Shown: one piece after another, positions 10,801-24,452 of the stretch
Layout: each line of letters opens with the position of its first letter
How positions within the stretch are numbered: position 1 is the first letter of the stretch
Assembly: GCA_001630475.1 (NCBI GenBank)
Contig: KV419401.1
Coordinates: 372,001-436,000, forward strand
Reading direction: 5' to 3'
DNA length: 64,000 bases
Source of the DNA: Sistotremastrum niveocremeum HHB9708
Lineage: Eukaryota > Basidiomycota > Agaricomycetes > Sistotremastrales > Sistotremastraceae
Program-made: the position numbers and the translations under genes
Notes under the pieces: generated by a model
The model's database searches: none
The model's input: the letters and a program-made list of their open reading frames with translations, nothing else
What the model was told of the DNA's origin: nothing

Positions 10801-13800
10801 TCCATTGCGCGGTTGAGTCGTCTTGCCGCTTCATGATAAGCCTTGAAACAGGAGCAAGAGCATAGGTTCAAGGCATATAAAGCATAACTCTGCCGGGTTG
10901 CGGCCGTTTAACAAGATGGGGCATCTCTGCCGTACCGGTCCTATTCGACAGTTCCAAGGGATTCGGACCTCACCTCCCGAATTCTGAACATCAACGCCTC
11001 TGTAATCGACAAAATAACTCCAAATATGGGATCTCATCCATCTTCCGCCTTCGAAGCCACGACAAGCGCATTCCAACGAAATCAACGTGGATTTTTCCCG
11101 GCTCTCGATCCTTGGCGATCGATAGATTCGTTATAGCATTTTCTGATTTGTGGAAATGCCCGAGCGATCGCAGTTTGATATGTGGCGCATTTGTCCTGTC
11201 TTCGAAACGGAGCTTAAGGAAGGAGGCCAAAAGTCCCAGTTCGTTGTATCCAGTGACTGCCATTCTGCGTCGATACACACGTGCAACGGAAGCAAATCTG
11301 AACTTTATGTCATCTCCACACGATAATGCCTGGGAACCTCGGAAACTCCTTTGTTGATGTCCACGTTCAACCAATAATCATGGCGGTGGGCTTGAGATCA
11401 GGCCAGTCTACTCAAGATGTGGGCCTGGCAGATGACACGTTCCACATGACTTGTTCAGAAAATCAGACAACCTTATCAGTATCAGCCGCTCGATTTACAA
11501 CACAACGCGTCTAACATATGGCTCTGGGGCGAAGAGTCTCACACACTATTCGGAAATCTGCGCCCTCGCGGCGCGAAAGCATCCGTTATCCCAGTAGATT
11601 CCACATTTTGAAGCTCTAGGCCACTTCTCTCCGAGGTTCTTGCTGGCACTCATACTTCGTCAGGTCGCACTCTTCCGATCAAGCGCACGAAGTGACAGAA
11701 GGACGCGTCAGGCCCGGCGTCCCGATAGCTTAACTGGCTCAAAACCATTCTCACTGCTTCAATGCGTATCTGGATTTCAGCCGAGCAGCTGCGCAGAGGC
11801 GCCTGAACTTCTCAATATTCGATCGTTTCGTTCCGGTCTTACTAGGAGTATCATCTGGTTTCTAAGCTTCCGCACACTCGGTGCCTTTCAAAAGCGTCGG
11901 AGCCTTATGAAAAAACATGGCTTGTGACCAGGTTAGGCTACGAGTTCTGAACCGGTTGCAAGAAAGAATGCATCAGGCACTGCTCAACGTGCCAAATGAG
12001 GCCCACCGCCCCGCCGGAGATGAAGCAGACTATATTCGAAGGCTTAGTCTCCATACTAGTGTCAATGCGTTCCGTCTCTCCGTTCAGTCCGCTCCGTGAA
12101 TCAAGACTGTGATTTCGACTTCCAGTACGTCTTCGCTCCTCTATGAGGTAAATCGAATTCCCAATGACCATGTTTCAACAAGGACTTAACTCGAGAACGT
12201 AACGATCGGGCGAGAATGGCTGTGAGTTGACCAAAACTTTGATGACAAATACCCCATTCAGAGGTCTTGGTACGGGAGGTAATGTATGGTCCCCCATTAT
12301 TGATCTATCAATTTTACATCCGAGTTAACAGATCGACCATTGCCTTCAATGGGTCGCATTAAACCGACGTTATCAGTGTCGAATACTTCAAGTGAGTCGC
12401 GAAAATGATGGTGAATGTCGAATGATGGCGCATAAACAGGTTCGGCCGAAACATTCTTTCTCAACTGAGCTCGGAGAATCATGAGCTGAACAGCATGCGA
12501 TGCTATATGATGTTCTGGCACATCGCAACTTCCTTCCCCTGGCACCTTTTGGCTTAATTTCAAGTAAGGGCTATGCGCTACTGATCCGGCCACCCTGGCC
12601 GATACTGCGGCCGTGTTTCTGATACATTCTCGACTTCGTGGAAGTCTTCTCGAGCGGCACGAAAAATGCATCCGTGAGCCATTCAGAGGGGTGATCGATA
12701 ACCCGCCGTGTCGGATTTCCGAGTGCTACCGTCGTCATCCGAGGCTATAGCTCCATCCTGTCCTGAACGAGGAACGCATGCATCGAAACCCTGCCATGAT
12801 TTAATTGTGTCTGGTACAATTGTTGTATCCTCGCCGTTCATTTCGAGAGCTGAGATGAAGCTTGTGCATGGTATGGGCGCTGCCAGAACTGTACAACAAC
12901 AAAATGGTTGTCATGAGATCTCACCTACTGCTATGGACCTGGGCTTGATGAAGGAATCTTGATAGATCTATCCTCGATTTGGCATCACTCTAAACCTCCG
13001 TCAACATTCCAGTCACTATGCCTTATTACCCCACAGCCGTCCGGAATCCAATTCGGTGCCGGATACCGATCCCATGATCAGCCCTGGTTTATCCTTCCCA
13101 CGACGATGCTTTTTCGTTTGAAGGAAGTAACCAGAAAGGGGCATAAGGAAGCCCGCTCTCTGAAATAAACGCTTTAGATCTGAAGATCACACGTGGTGCT
13201 TATACTTCTTTGGTAACACAAGACCGATGTCAAATATAAGCGATCCAAAACAAGCACTCTTCGCCAAACTAACCAAATCAAGATCATCGGTCGTCAAATC
13301 ATCAGGAACGTCTCATCGTGTTACGAGCCGCAGTAAACGCCTCAAATCATTGCCTATCACTTGACCCGTTACAGCTTGGCGTAATAGTCCCGAAGCCTCG
13401 CGTGTAATTTCTGTCAGTCCGTGTCTCGAACTTCCGGAAGGTTGCGCAACTTATGAAGATGGATATTGGTGGTGATCTAGACATAGGGGTTCAGATTGTG
13501 GTTTCGTGCGTGTACCCTTCATGCTGATTGTCTTGAACGCGGTTCCATCATCCCACATGACATGCCAGGGCTATTTCCAAATCGAGCTCGGCATCAGACC
13601 TGAAGTTTTGACAAGCGAGACACAGCAAGAACCCCTTGAAGAAGGCATCGTTGGGGATCGAAATGTCTATTATCATAAGAAACAACCTGACTTCGTGGTT
13701 GTCATGGATTTAGTGACAATACGGTATTTGTTCGAAATTATCTCATTCTTCTGCTATACCTCAGATAATCAGACGAATGTCCGACAATTGCGCGGCCGTT

Positions 13801-16136
13801 TGCTTCGGCGAATTTCAAGAGCCAGGCATCGCAACCTTCCGGCGGGATATCACGGGATGGCCCGTGTCTCAGACATGTACAGGGTTTCTCAGTCGATCTT
13901 GCCTTGTATGCAATCCATGAGTGAGATCCAACTTCGTTCTCCAATTAAGGAACCATCTCTCAGGCAATGACTGGCTTTTCTATTAGTTTATTCTATTTTC
14001 ACACCCTGAAGACACGCCACCAAAACTGACTACGAGTCTGTCTGCTCTTCGCCCAACGGGTCAGAAATCAACCTGGTCCTGAGAAAAGAATAGGAGTCAA
14101 ACTGTGCCATCGGACAATCCGGTCCTGACTCCTGAATGTTCAAAGGGGTACTGACGAAACCTTGCAGGCGATAGGAGATCATCGATATCATGACAGTGAC
14201 ATTGCAATCGTAGCGTATGTTCAGGCGACGCTCGTGGCAATTGTCCAGACACTCGGAATGGAGCTCGGTCCGCATTTCGCGCCTCGGGACGAGAGTCAAG
14301 CTCCCAAGTCCAAACTTGAGCTTGCTGACGAGCACCTGAGCTCAGGATCCTCTGCAGTGGCGTCCACTCATTGGATCATGATAATACACGCGCGACTAAA
14401 CCTCATGTCTGGCGAACCCTGAGCCCTTCTATCACGTCAAAGTCTGAGTCCTATACGCTTGCGAAGATGATGGCGATCGTTTTGGGATTTGTCAATTTTA
14501 GGATCCGAGGTTTTATTCCGGTTCATCCACACCACGATCGTGAACCGCGGCCGACCGTTTTAGCGCAGGTCCGATTCGTACACAGGCGAAGGATTTCGTC
14601 TCACAGCGTCTCCTGGTCGCACTGACTGCTTCCGCATTCCCTGTTACACTTCTTGCAAGGCAGGAGTTTGCGCAAACAGCGATCTGGTATCGGAATCATC
14701 TTCAGCGTTTGAAGTGGAACCAAGGGACGAACCACGAGAAAGCTTGATTGGAGTCGGCGAAATGAAATTGGAGCCAAGCGATTACCTAGTCGACATAGGC
14801 TATTTTCTTCCGAAACTCGAAGCCAGGAGCGGAACGGTTTTGGTCATGGACCGCGTGTCAACCCATAGCGGAAATGCCTTCTCAGGAGGCACCAGATTTG
14901 TGGGGCCGAAATGGTAATCGGAAGTCGATCTTGAAGTGTTAGCCCGTTTTGGATAGCGGAAATTCTTTATCGAATGCAAATCGTTGAGCCGAGCCCGCTA
15001 TGGTGGCTTGGCGCTCAAATTAGAAACTGGACTGGAGAACGGGTCTCACATTACTCGAGACCAATGGGGCAAAAACGGCAAGTTTTGATGAGTTTTTTTG
15101 CTTCCCCTCTTTAGCTGAGCGGAACGCCGGTCGACATCAGTTGGTGCTAGTCGGAGAGAATCAAGAGTTATAAGTCCAGCTTCCGATATGGCGACAGAAG
15201 AACGCTGGCGATAGAAGGGCCCTGTTTCCGGAAACCTGTCATGCGTGGTCTATTTCTTGTTCGATCTGTGGCGTATCCGATCGCTTGAATTTCGCATATG
15301 TTTTTATCTTTTATTTGTGACCTAGTAAGGAGGGGCAGATGATCGTATATCAACTTCAACAGTATTAAATATATTTGTACGTGGTGTCATTCTTTTGCTG
15401 TGTGCCAGAGTAACGATGTCAGATAGAGATCTCTTCTACTGGCTATGGCCACCAGTACTATAGAAGGCATCAGATCAATTTGAATCACAAGCTCCACGGG
15501 ATCAGAAAGCTGGGCCGATTGGATATCAGACGACTTTGCAAATGTTTCGATGCCTGATAATTCGGAGACAGAGGTGGGAGTTAGCGAACTGCGTCCTGAT
15601 GTGGTGTGGGATGTGCTTGAGGATATGCTCCCGGGGATTCTTCATGGATACCGACAGATTGATCCTTCATTATCAAATATGGAGACTTAAAATTGAGAAA
15701 TGTGACGATAAATCTCTGAACGAGGGATGAGGAGGCAGCCTTGATTGGCGCACCCGCATAGTATGGATTGAGGTCAAGTCTTGCGAGTAAGAGAATAAAA
15801 ATCGGAAATAGTCTTGAGAACGTGGAACTCGCTGGTTAAGCTTGTCACACCAGAGTGTGACCGATAATCCCGATAGTCGGCAACAATTTTCACGACACAA
15901 GGCAACGCATTTTTTTCAGGTTCCACGATACAACAAAATGAGTTTCAACAGAGCAACACGATAATAATAAGAGTCGTCATGCGATGCACAGATGCGATAA
16001 GCTACAATATTGATGAGTGTTTGAGTCCCGTCCGCCCCCGGGATTTGTTGGAGAGGGCCAGGGCTATGTTTTGATGTCGAAGGAATGCAGGAAGAGAAAG
16101 ACAAAAGATATGATGACGAAGACTGAATGAATTGGA
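7817..16136. other. 8.3-kb gene-poor stretch
   Basis: No gene, RNA or mobile element could be recognised on either strand. The longest open frames are about 80-155 codons, which is what chance allows here. Consensus splice donors are not clustered as they are in the real genes of this window. CpG dinucleotides are common, so strong C-to-T repeat mutation is not evident by eye. It may be old, fully decayed sequence or large intergenic space. Confidence 0.45.
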
Positions 16137-16927
16137 TCAGGAAACTGGTGTCGCAGTACCCGAAGGAGGGACACGAAGGACCCTTTTGGTATGTTTCCCG
16201 GACCGGCGTTTGGCCGAGGGTGGTTGGGTCATGGTGACTTGGGTTGGGTCGTACGCATTAGATATGATGTAAGTTGGTGATGGAGTAGTGGCGGGCGATA
16301 ACTGCAGTGAAGGCATCGCCTGGGGAGGTGGAGGAGCGAGCCTCAACACATGGAAATTTCCTGGTGGTTGAGGCTGAGGTGGCTCTCGAGCGATGGACTG
16401 TGCGTTGGAGGAACGTGAAGACATGTTTGAAGGTGGATGGGAAGTCAGAGATCGCGTCGAGAAAGTATGCATCATGCTAGGCTGAGATGGTGGTGGTTGT
16501 GGGGATGGGGTGGAGTCTGCTGAAGATAATGTACCAGGAGTCGAGACATGTACAATCTTCTGCGACGCGTCTCGACGTGGAGGGGACACTGCTCGCACTG
16601 AGTCGTTGTACTCGTGCGAATGAGCTGAGCCGTGCACTCGAGAATGACCCATGCCGTTTGCAAAGAATTTTTTCTCTTCCGTACGAAAGACGGCACTGGG
16701 GCTGGATCCCGCCTCTAGACCAAGAGTGGATGACGGGAAGAGGTTCATCAACTCATGGCCTGACGGAGGGGCAGGGAGCGAAGGGTGATGAGGACGAGCT
16801 AAGCATACAAATCGCTTGAAATCAGAACAGGCCCAGCAGAGCACAGAAAGGACATACGGGAGAGCGGAGGGTGGACTGGAGGCAGGATGGGACGGAGCCG
16901 TGGTGAGTCGAAGGTAGGCGAATCCAT
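16137..16927 (-). CDS. small Ser/Pro-rich protein with basic C-terminus
   Basis: Not recognised. Two exons on the reverse strand, 16927-16858 and 16798-16137, joined across a 59-nt intron (GTATGT...TTAG) with matching phase, give 243 residues starting MDSPTFDSPRLRPILPP. The protein is rich in Ser, Pro and Gln throughout (for example EPPQPQPPGNFHVLRLAPPP) and is probably disordered. Near the end SAKRRSGKHTKRVLRVPP is strongly basic and could be a nuclear signal or bind nucleic acid. It is the first gene after an 8-kb empty stretch and is divergent from a similar small gene at 17.3 kb; they share about 330 bp of promoter. Codon choice and the clean two-exon fit support it being real. Confidence 0.6.
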
Positions 16928-17199
16928 GTGTGCAGAGCGAGTTGGAGAGCCTGCTTATTGGAAGATATACGGAACGAAAAATTGAAATACTAATAGTTGA
17001 ATTCCAAATCGGGTTAGCAGTAGACGCTAGATCGCGATCTAAGATTACCACAGCTTCCGAGTTCTGTCCTAGCGGAATTCGAAAAATTCAAATTCAAATA
17101 CAAGTATGTTACTATGTAAGCTGTTCCCACACTGACTCACATGCCATTACGAGAAACTAGGTATTCCTTTTCGGAACCCTAAGCACATGCTGTTCATTT

Positions 17200-17261
17200 C
17201 CGATATCCCCCACCAACTCTCTACTCTTTCTCCTCTTCATTCACCCTCGTTCATCTCTAAA
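17200..17261 (+). promoter_or_regulatory. CT-rich initiator tract before a putative start codon
   Basis: A pyrimidine-rich run with TTTCTCCTCTTC ends in AAAATG at 17259-17264. CT-rich tracts of this kind are common just upstream of transcription and translation starts in fungi. It faces away from the gene ending at 16927. Confidence 0.4.
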
Positions 17262-17764
17262 ATGTACTCTGTCTTGTCTTTCTATTATCTGCTTGTCACC
17301 CAGCAACACAACAAAGCTCACTTGTTCGTTCAGCTCCAGTTCCATCAGACGTTCCTAGCCGTCACTATAAAGACGATAGGACAAGCCTGGGATGGGAAGG
17401 CGCCGGTACGGCATCTGCTATTCTCTGACAACATCGCATCTCACGCATTTCCAATTCTTGTACCAGCCCTGGCAACGAGCCACTCCTCTTCTCTCCCTAA
17501 TCTGAGCACTCCATATGCATCTCCGGGATTTCAGGTTCGCGTAGCAAGTAGAGTATCTGGATCTATGCCCGGAGCCCTTTGCCTTTCGGATCCAAAGACA
17601 TCTTATATGTGCCTCAGGGCGCTATTTCCGCGTTTCCGACTCCACGAAGTACAACGTTCTTAGGACAATGTCGTAAGCGCAGGCACAGTCACTACTTTCT
17701 GATAGCTGGCCAAACGGTCGGTCCCGTGAACAACCGGCAAACCAGCTTTCAACACGCTCGTTGA
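17262..17764 (+). CDS. putative small Ser/Pro-rich protein, 5' end unresolved
   Basis: Not recognised. Three exon segments join with matching phase: about 17300-17405, 17467-17547 and 17598-17764 (stop TGA at 17762-17764), using introns of 61 and 50 nt with donors GTACGG and GTAGAG. The product contains SLVRSAPVPSDVPSRHYKDD, SSSLPNLSTPYASPGF and GQCRKRRHSHYFLIAG, so it is Ser/Pro-rich with a basic patch, like its divergent neighbour. The ATG at 17262 follows a CT-rich tract, but I could not link it in frame to the first segment, so an extra short exon or another start is needed. A chance fit remains possible. Confidence 0.35.
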
Positions 17765-20700
17765 TCATCCTTGATTTGTTTCTTCACCCTCAGACGTTTT
17801 AGTTCTTATCGCAAATGAAATCACAAATTTCCGCTCGTCACATGTCTTCATCTCACGCCATACATACATAAAGAGGGTCGAACATATTCTAGTGCTCTTT
17901 CGACTTTCTATTGACGACGAGGATTTACTAAGGCCCTTCTTTGACATACGAGACACGATCGGAGTCCATGGTTCCATGTACTAGTACGCTCCTCAACGGG
18001 AATCCCTTCTCTTTCTCATCTCTGCACCCATCCGAACACAGGCTCGGAGCTTCATATCTTCGGCATCTTATCTCGCTTCCAAATCTACGATTGATTATCA
18101 TCCCAAAAGGTGGTTTCCGGTTGTCGCGACCACTTGAACCGGATTGTCTGTCGGTGCCGATTTATAAGGGGTGTTTCTTAAGCTCGCTCTCTGTTTCCGT
18201 CCCGAAGGTTGACTCAATTTCCTTCCGGATGACAGCTTGTTCGCTCCTTTTTAGAAACCCTGTGACGGATCCGATCTGGAGATAGTGTTTGCCGTTCTGG
18301 TAACTGAGAGTGAATGTAATGAAAGGGGTATCCTCACGAGAAGTCAAGACTCGATGCGGGGTCAACCTCCTTTCGACCCGCGTCATCCTGTGAGAAAGGA
18401 TCTCTGACAGCGCAAGGACATACTGTAGAAGGAACATCCCGATGTCCACAGCTCGGCGACCCAGTTTCCAAGCCTTCACCTTGGGCTCCTCGGGGAACGT
18501 GGCGTATAGACATACTTGGACGAACAGCTGTGCTTTCATTGATACGGTACGTAACTTCATATATCAATGGCCCTAACAATGCTTAGTGGAATCCCTTAAA
18601 ATATCAAAGGAACCACATGCAACACTCGCACGCACACCCGTGCACCCTGCTCTGTGGATGTCTCCGAAGTCAGAGGCTAGACGGGGCCCATGCGGATGTG
18701 GTTTACGTCGGATGCCGCACTGTAAATCTGATAAGACGGCTATCACCATTCTGAAATTTTGACTTCTAGATATGGAGTTTGGTTAATGAAACCTAACCGC
18801 TGTATTGGCACGGCAAGTCCACCGCAAATTGGCTATTTTTCTGCTCTCTGTTTGTCTCATCGCCTTTCGCCCGATGATGAAGCCGGGTCATATCTTGAAT
18901 GCTGCCGAGAGGGATCTATTATTTGTTTTTCCCGAATTGTCTACGGGTCCCGCTGGTGTCAACGACGATCGGAGTCTCAGAGTATACGGTGTTTGCTGTC
19001 TACGCATCGGCCTTGAAATGTACCTCAGCAGTCATGTGTGGATTAAGGCATTCAGTTTCGTAACTCGAAGGAGGAAATCCTACTCGGCAGCACTGACTTT
19101 TGAATGTTGCTCTCGACCTGAGTGGCGCCATTCATGTGTCCACAGTTGTGCTCTTAGCGAAAAGCGGTGGTCGTTCGTGACCCTTGATAACCCTAGTACT
19201 TATCAGCTTGCTTGACAAGGGCATATCACACGTTCTCAAATTACGAGCACGGGTCTGGTAAAGCTTGGTATCAAAGTATGAATATGCAGAACTCCTGAAT
19301 ATTCTGCCAAACGGGTAAGGCGTCCGTGGACTCCCGCATCTGTCGACCTGTCACTGGATTCCTCGAGCACTGCACTACGGCTTTGAATGACTTCTTGTGA
19401 GAATAAATGCCGTTCTGCCTTCTAGAATTCCTCTCCTGCAGCTCAACTCACAGGGTGGTGTGAGCTCTAGTGTGGCATTCCTCCAAAATCAGTATCCTCA
19501 ATCTGAGGCTGGTTCCCTCATACATGTGGCCTCGATCTTGTACGATCATGGATCACTAGCTCTCAACGATGACTTTGACTCTGCAGCCCACGCACAACTG
19601 CGGTTTCCACATTTAGCATGGGTTCACCTCTTGAATTACTAGCAGGAGTTACCGTAAACATGGTGATACTTGCGTACGACAAGAACTGGCACTAAAACCG
19701 GGTATCTGTTTGTTGATCTTTATGTGATTGTCTTTCGTTATCGCTCAGGCTCGCTTCCCTGACATGTGATGGTCTCATGACGTGCTCGGACAACGGCAGT
19801 CACAATGCCACGCTAAATCAACAAAAGGCAAAGAGCATTTCTCTAATTTGAACTTCATTGGCAGTGGTTGAGGCACTTGTCAGCATGAACTTGTTTGGCT
19901 CTCGCCGATCGGAGGTCTCGTGCCATTGGTTGGCATCTCGGTCTACGCTCTTATAGTCACATCAACACCGATATCTCTAACCCGGCTTACCCTGACCTCG
20001 GGCGCCCGTAAAAGGCGAACTATACTAAATCGGGTTTGGCTCGGACTCCCCTAGTAGTCATTCCGGGAAGCGTGCCTTGATTATTCTCCTAAGGATTCCG
20101 CTCAACGCGATATCGTTAAACGACCAACCTCATTGACTTGCCGACGAAGGTGTCAATACAAACGAGATTACGGCTAAATGACAAATGGAGCTTATTCAAA
20201 CAATTCAAAGAAGAGCGCAAGCAACGTTTGCCGCCAAGCTAGTTTCCTAACGGAATTTGGCCACGCAGAATTATTGAATGTAGAGGCAAACATGTCCTTG
20301 AAGTTGGATTTTATGTCTTTGACAAAGGAACTCCACATTCAAGGTGACAGCTGACATTAGTGGAGTTTAGGCAAGTGTGAAGAGTTGCGTAGGAGTACAG
20401 ATGAAAAATGAAGATATAGAAGTAGGCTGCGGTGAAGTTAATGACCTGATTAACAAAGACGCTCAATCCTCCCACTCGTTTCACCTTGCGATGCCTGTGC
20501 CAAGGCAGCTTAAGCGATGGTTGAGCTGAGCGTCCGAAGTCCGATAGCTTCGGAAGCAAATATAAAAAGTCATCTGGCATGTCGTGTCACTCAAAGCAAG
20601 GATCAGCAACCCTTCCAATGCGACCCTTTACTTGCTGGGAAAATGATCCTAAGCGATCCCGGCGAAAGAAATGACAGTGAGCATTGCATGCTCCTTGCAG

Positions 20701-23026
20701 CAAAATATGTATGGGCCGGTTTACGGAATTTCTGATCCAGACATAAATGTTGAATGCTACCATATCTGCGGGTCTTCTATTTCTTCCGACCTATCCTGAG
20801 ACCAAATTCCGGGTCCACTGTTGAGCTGGAATATTTGGGTATAATAATACTGGCGGCGATGATTTTGATACTTGGTCACTGGTCAAGCTGAATAATCGAA
20901 GATTGCCAAAGATAGACGGACGAGAATGCAGGGCTGCCGGATATCATTGGCTGGAAATGATGCAAGAAATATGACGCCCAACTGCTGGCGACGCCATTCT
21001 CTGCGGGGTTGTACCAAGTCGACACCAGATGCAGTTAGCATCCTGTCTTGCCCGTTCGTGCCTTGGACGCTTATCTAGCGGCACCGACTGTCGACTGCGG
21101 GTATCACACTTATCCATTAGCGACTCCCACATATCTGAACTGACGTAGAGATAGGCCCCGTGAAACATTCTGCTCTTGCATCTCGGCTCCCTTTCCGTTT
21201 ACAGGTTGCGTGCATCCAAGATTTCCATTCATAGGAATGCTGAGGTCCTTCCGCGCGATCAATGATCTCCGAGCGCATGTGCGTGGAACATAGAATTATG
21301 ACATAGGCTTATCTCCACACGGATGGGACAATATCCTGGACTGCGTGGGAGTGGATGCGGGTCGAAAACATATGCGAAACAGGGAAGGGTTGCCGTCTTC
21401 AAGCCGTATGCTAACTCTGTTCGTTGCAATTCAACGGAATCAAAATCGGCGAGATCAGAATTCAGTCACCCTGCCTCACGCATTCTGCCAGCGAACTTGA
21501 ACGTGATCAAGTATACGGTGGAAAACCGCTTGAATCGTAGTAACCGGCCGTTCAGCTCAGTCGTTATTGCAACCAGACTGCTTTGATATTCCATTGCTAT
21601 ATGTTGTGCGAGATATAGACGGAGGAATAAGGATCTATCTTCAATCCGCTATTCTCACCGAGTGAATGATAAGGGGTCCTAGATCAGCTCAATTGACTAC
21701 CGCTGTTGTAAAGCAGGTACAAGCGGCCCCTATAAACAGTCAGTGATTAGTGATTAGGGGGGTCCTTACTTCTTCAAATGGATACGAATGGGGCTCCCCT
21801 CGATCGCATTTGCATTGCACACCGAGACAGGAGGTTCATGAGTGTCTATCAGACGCGTTCTTCACGCCATCCGCGCACGAAACTCTTGAAAAGGGAGTGT
21901 TTTAGCGTCTATGCGGGGGCCGTACGGGGCGATACATGTACGTACGAGAGGGTCTAAAACGTGTCTCGAGTGATTGCCGATAGAAAGCGTTCGCCGTTAA
22001 GGGAGGACAATCGGCTGAATCAAGTAATTTTCGATGAACCAGACCAGGATTCCAGATGAGTTGGATAAAATAACAAACAAAAAGTTAATCTGGCTCGTCG
22101 GACAAATGAAACCCACATGGCCTGCAGCAGAAGTTCTAGACATCAATGTCGTTTCTATAGTCAGGGAGAAAATATCTTCCATTGGTAATCGCCCTGAACA
22201 CGCATTGAGTGAAAAGGTTTAAGATCTGTACTGGAGTAAGCAGGGTCGGTGGGTTCCTCCAAGCAGAGCGCTCCGGTGTCATCCAGGACGCATTCCATCG
22301 CGGAAAGATCTCCTTGGTCGGTGTTTATCGATGGCACTAGACAACGCCGAGGCGAGGTTCCTACATCACTGTCCGGAGCTCAAGCCATCCGTTTGATTCG
22401 GAGATGAGCGCACATGTATAACGCATCCTGCGATCATAGCCTGCAGACGTCTCAGGTCAAATTTAGTAGGAGAGGCCATGGTCCATCAGTGCCAGCATAG
22501 CAAGGTACACGACGAGCGCGTTCGTTGGATACCCATCGAGCGAAAGGTGTGGCTTATTGGTGCCGATGATTGCGGCGATATGATGAACGATGCATCGATA
22601 ACCCGACTTGCACAAATCTTCGTCAGCGACCGGGCTTCAGAGTAGCACTGAGAAGCCCTTGCTGATGTTCTTACAGAAACAGAGAATAGAATTCGACCCC
22701 GATTTGGCAATGGGTCAAAGGGCGCTCCGTCGCAAAGATGGCCTCACGAGCCTCCACACCTAGGGGGTCGATGATAGGGTGGTTTCTTCTCTGAGACCCC
22801 TTCTTAGGTAACCATATTTGTCGACGATGACCGCATCCAGATAATGAACAAGTTGTGTCATAGAAGCCCCACGAAGGATGTCTACAAAAGTCAAACGCTA
22901 CATGGTTGTACACTTATCATTACGCCCGGAGAAGGGACAGAAAACAAGAACATTTGCACATCGATCAGAAAGGAAATAAGGAACAAGCGGCATTCTCGAA
23001 GCACTGTACAAAGATAGTCGAACATA
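17765..23026. other. 5.3-kb gene-poor stretch
   Basis: No recognisable gene, RNA or element on either strand. A 132-codon reverse frame at 18162-18560 is the longest and carries no known motif; frames of that size are expected by chance. Confidence 0.45.
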
Positions 23027-24452
23027 TCAAGGTGCAGTGCCCGATGCAAGGCGCGCTTTAGCCCATTCAACGAAGTCGTCGATAGTAGACGGCCATGCAG
23101 CTGTAATATTGATGGAAAAGATAACAAGGTCAGTTCCCCGTCTATCCCGTACTAGTAAGTTCATTCCGCTTACCTTCCAAGTCATGCGTTTCAAATTTGG
23201 AATCGATGCTTCGAATGAATTCAGGGAGCTGTTGTGTCACAAATGAGATAACCACTTAATGTGAAGGGTAGAAATATATACCATTGCCCATGTATCCTTA
23301 CTGATACCTTTACCTCCCTTTTCGTTCAAGAATTCAAACCACCAATCTACATAGGCGGGAGACCATCCGCTGTCGGAGCCATCCGGGTTTTCCATATCTT
23401 GATCGTCGTCGTCCTCACTATCATCGTTTGCGGGGGTCACATGTCCGAGCGCGCCGCCCTCGAGCCCATGAGGTAGTAATAGGGCCCAAAAGGCACATGC
23501 GGTCTCGATGCCTTGATAGGGAGATGAATGCGTGAGTTCGAGAAAGCGTCCGCAACATAATCAAAGTAAGAAAACCTACCGAGACTCCGTTGACCCTCAG
23601 ACTTCGCAAAGTCGAATGTATATGAGTATACTTTATTGAAATATGCCGAATCTTTGCCCAGCTTCTGGCGCTGCTTCGGAAGAATAGTTTTCATCCCTTC
23701 AATCGTTCCATCGCAACCAAGATTCTTCCAACCCTCTTGCCAACCCTTTCTTGGCCATTCGCCGACGCCGGGCGATTTGAGCTCATAGGCGATGGCAAGT
23801 AATACAACGTCTTCTGGATTCACCCCGAGATCGTTACACAAGGCCACGGTTCCATCGATTCCAATTGAATCACCCCCTTTCTCTAAAAGGCGTCAGGTAA
23901 GACCCGAAGATGGGGAGAGAGGTAGCGAAAGAGACGCACCTTTGTATCGATCGAAGACTGCATTAAGATTGTTGGTGATCTGTTGAGTGTTGGAATTGGA
24001 CTTGGATTTTGAAGCTGTCAGGGAAGCCACGGCATTAGGGTCGCTCTAAATCATCAAGCGAGGTCAGGACGGAGAAGAACGATGTAAGGTAGACGGACAT
24101 AGAATGCATCTATCGCCAAATCAACGCGTTTGTACTTTTGGATGAACTTGACGGCAAGGCTCGGGCTGAAGCATCCAGGGTAAGGTGTAGATCAGAAAGA
24201 GAAACTAGAAGATGTTGAGGTCGGATGCCCGCGACAAGGACTCACGAGGCGCCAGTCACCGCGCAGAATTGAGATATTCTCTCATCGTTGAGTGTCACCG
24301 CTGATGTAGCCCATCCAATCAGCTCTGAAATATTGGCTCATGAGAATGGCATTACAAGACTTGAGCGATTTAGACTGCGGACAAGGGAAACAATCCGATT
24401 ACTGAATTACTGAAGATATGACAAGGATCGCTATATGAAAAAGACGTACCAT
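23027..24452 (-). CDS. DCN1: DCN1-like protein (defective in cullin neddylation)
   Basis: Dcn1 is a scaffold E3 that brings Nedd8-loaded Ubc12 to cullin-Rbx1. Reverse-strand exons: 24452-24450 (ATG only), 24322-24246, 24165-24099, 24045-23940, 23882-23580, 23511-23282, 23228-23174 and 23100-23027, about 304 residues. The N-terminus has a UBA-like domain (ERISQFCAVTGAS, then KYKRVDLAIDAFY). The cullin-binding PONY domain follows: NPEDVVLLAIAYELKSPGVG, GWQEGWKNLG, FNKVYSYTFDFAKSEGQ, TACAFWALLLPHGL, GISKDTWAM and PSTIDDFVEWA. An acidic Asp/Glu-rich insert interrupts the second half of PONY. Internal introns are 53-80 nt. The first intron (127 nt, acceptor CAGAG) and the 3-nt first exon are uncertain, so the true start may differ. 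Divergent from CHO2. Confidence 0.9.

Noticed and set aside
13506-13970. 154-codon forward open frame in the gene-poor region
   Set aside because: No domain, no splice support, no coding-like composition. In a 64-kb window with both strands read, a handful of frames this long are expected by chance.
18162-18560. 132-codon reverse open frame
   Set aside because: Length is within chance range and no motif or exon join was found.
7817-23026. Search for transposon or retroelement remains
   Set aside because: No polymerase, integrase or transposase motif, no terminal repeats and no target-site duplication could be seen by eye.
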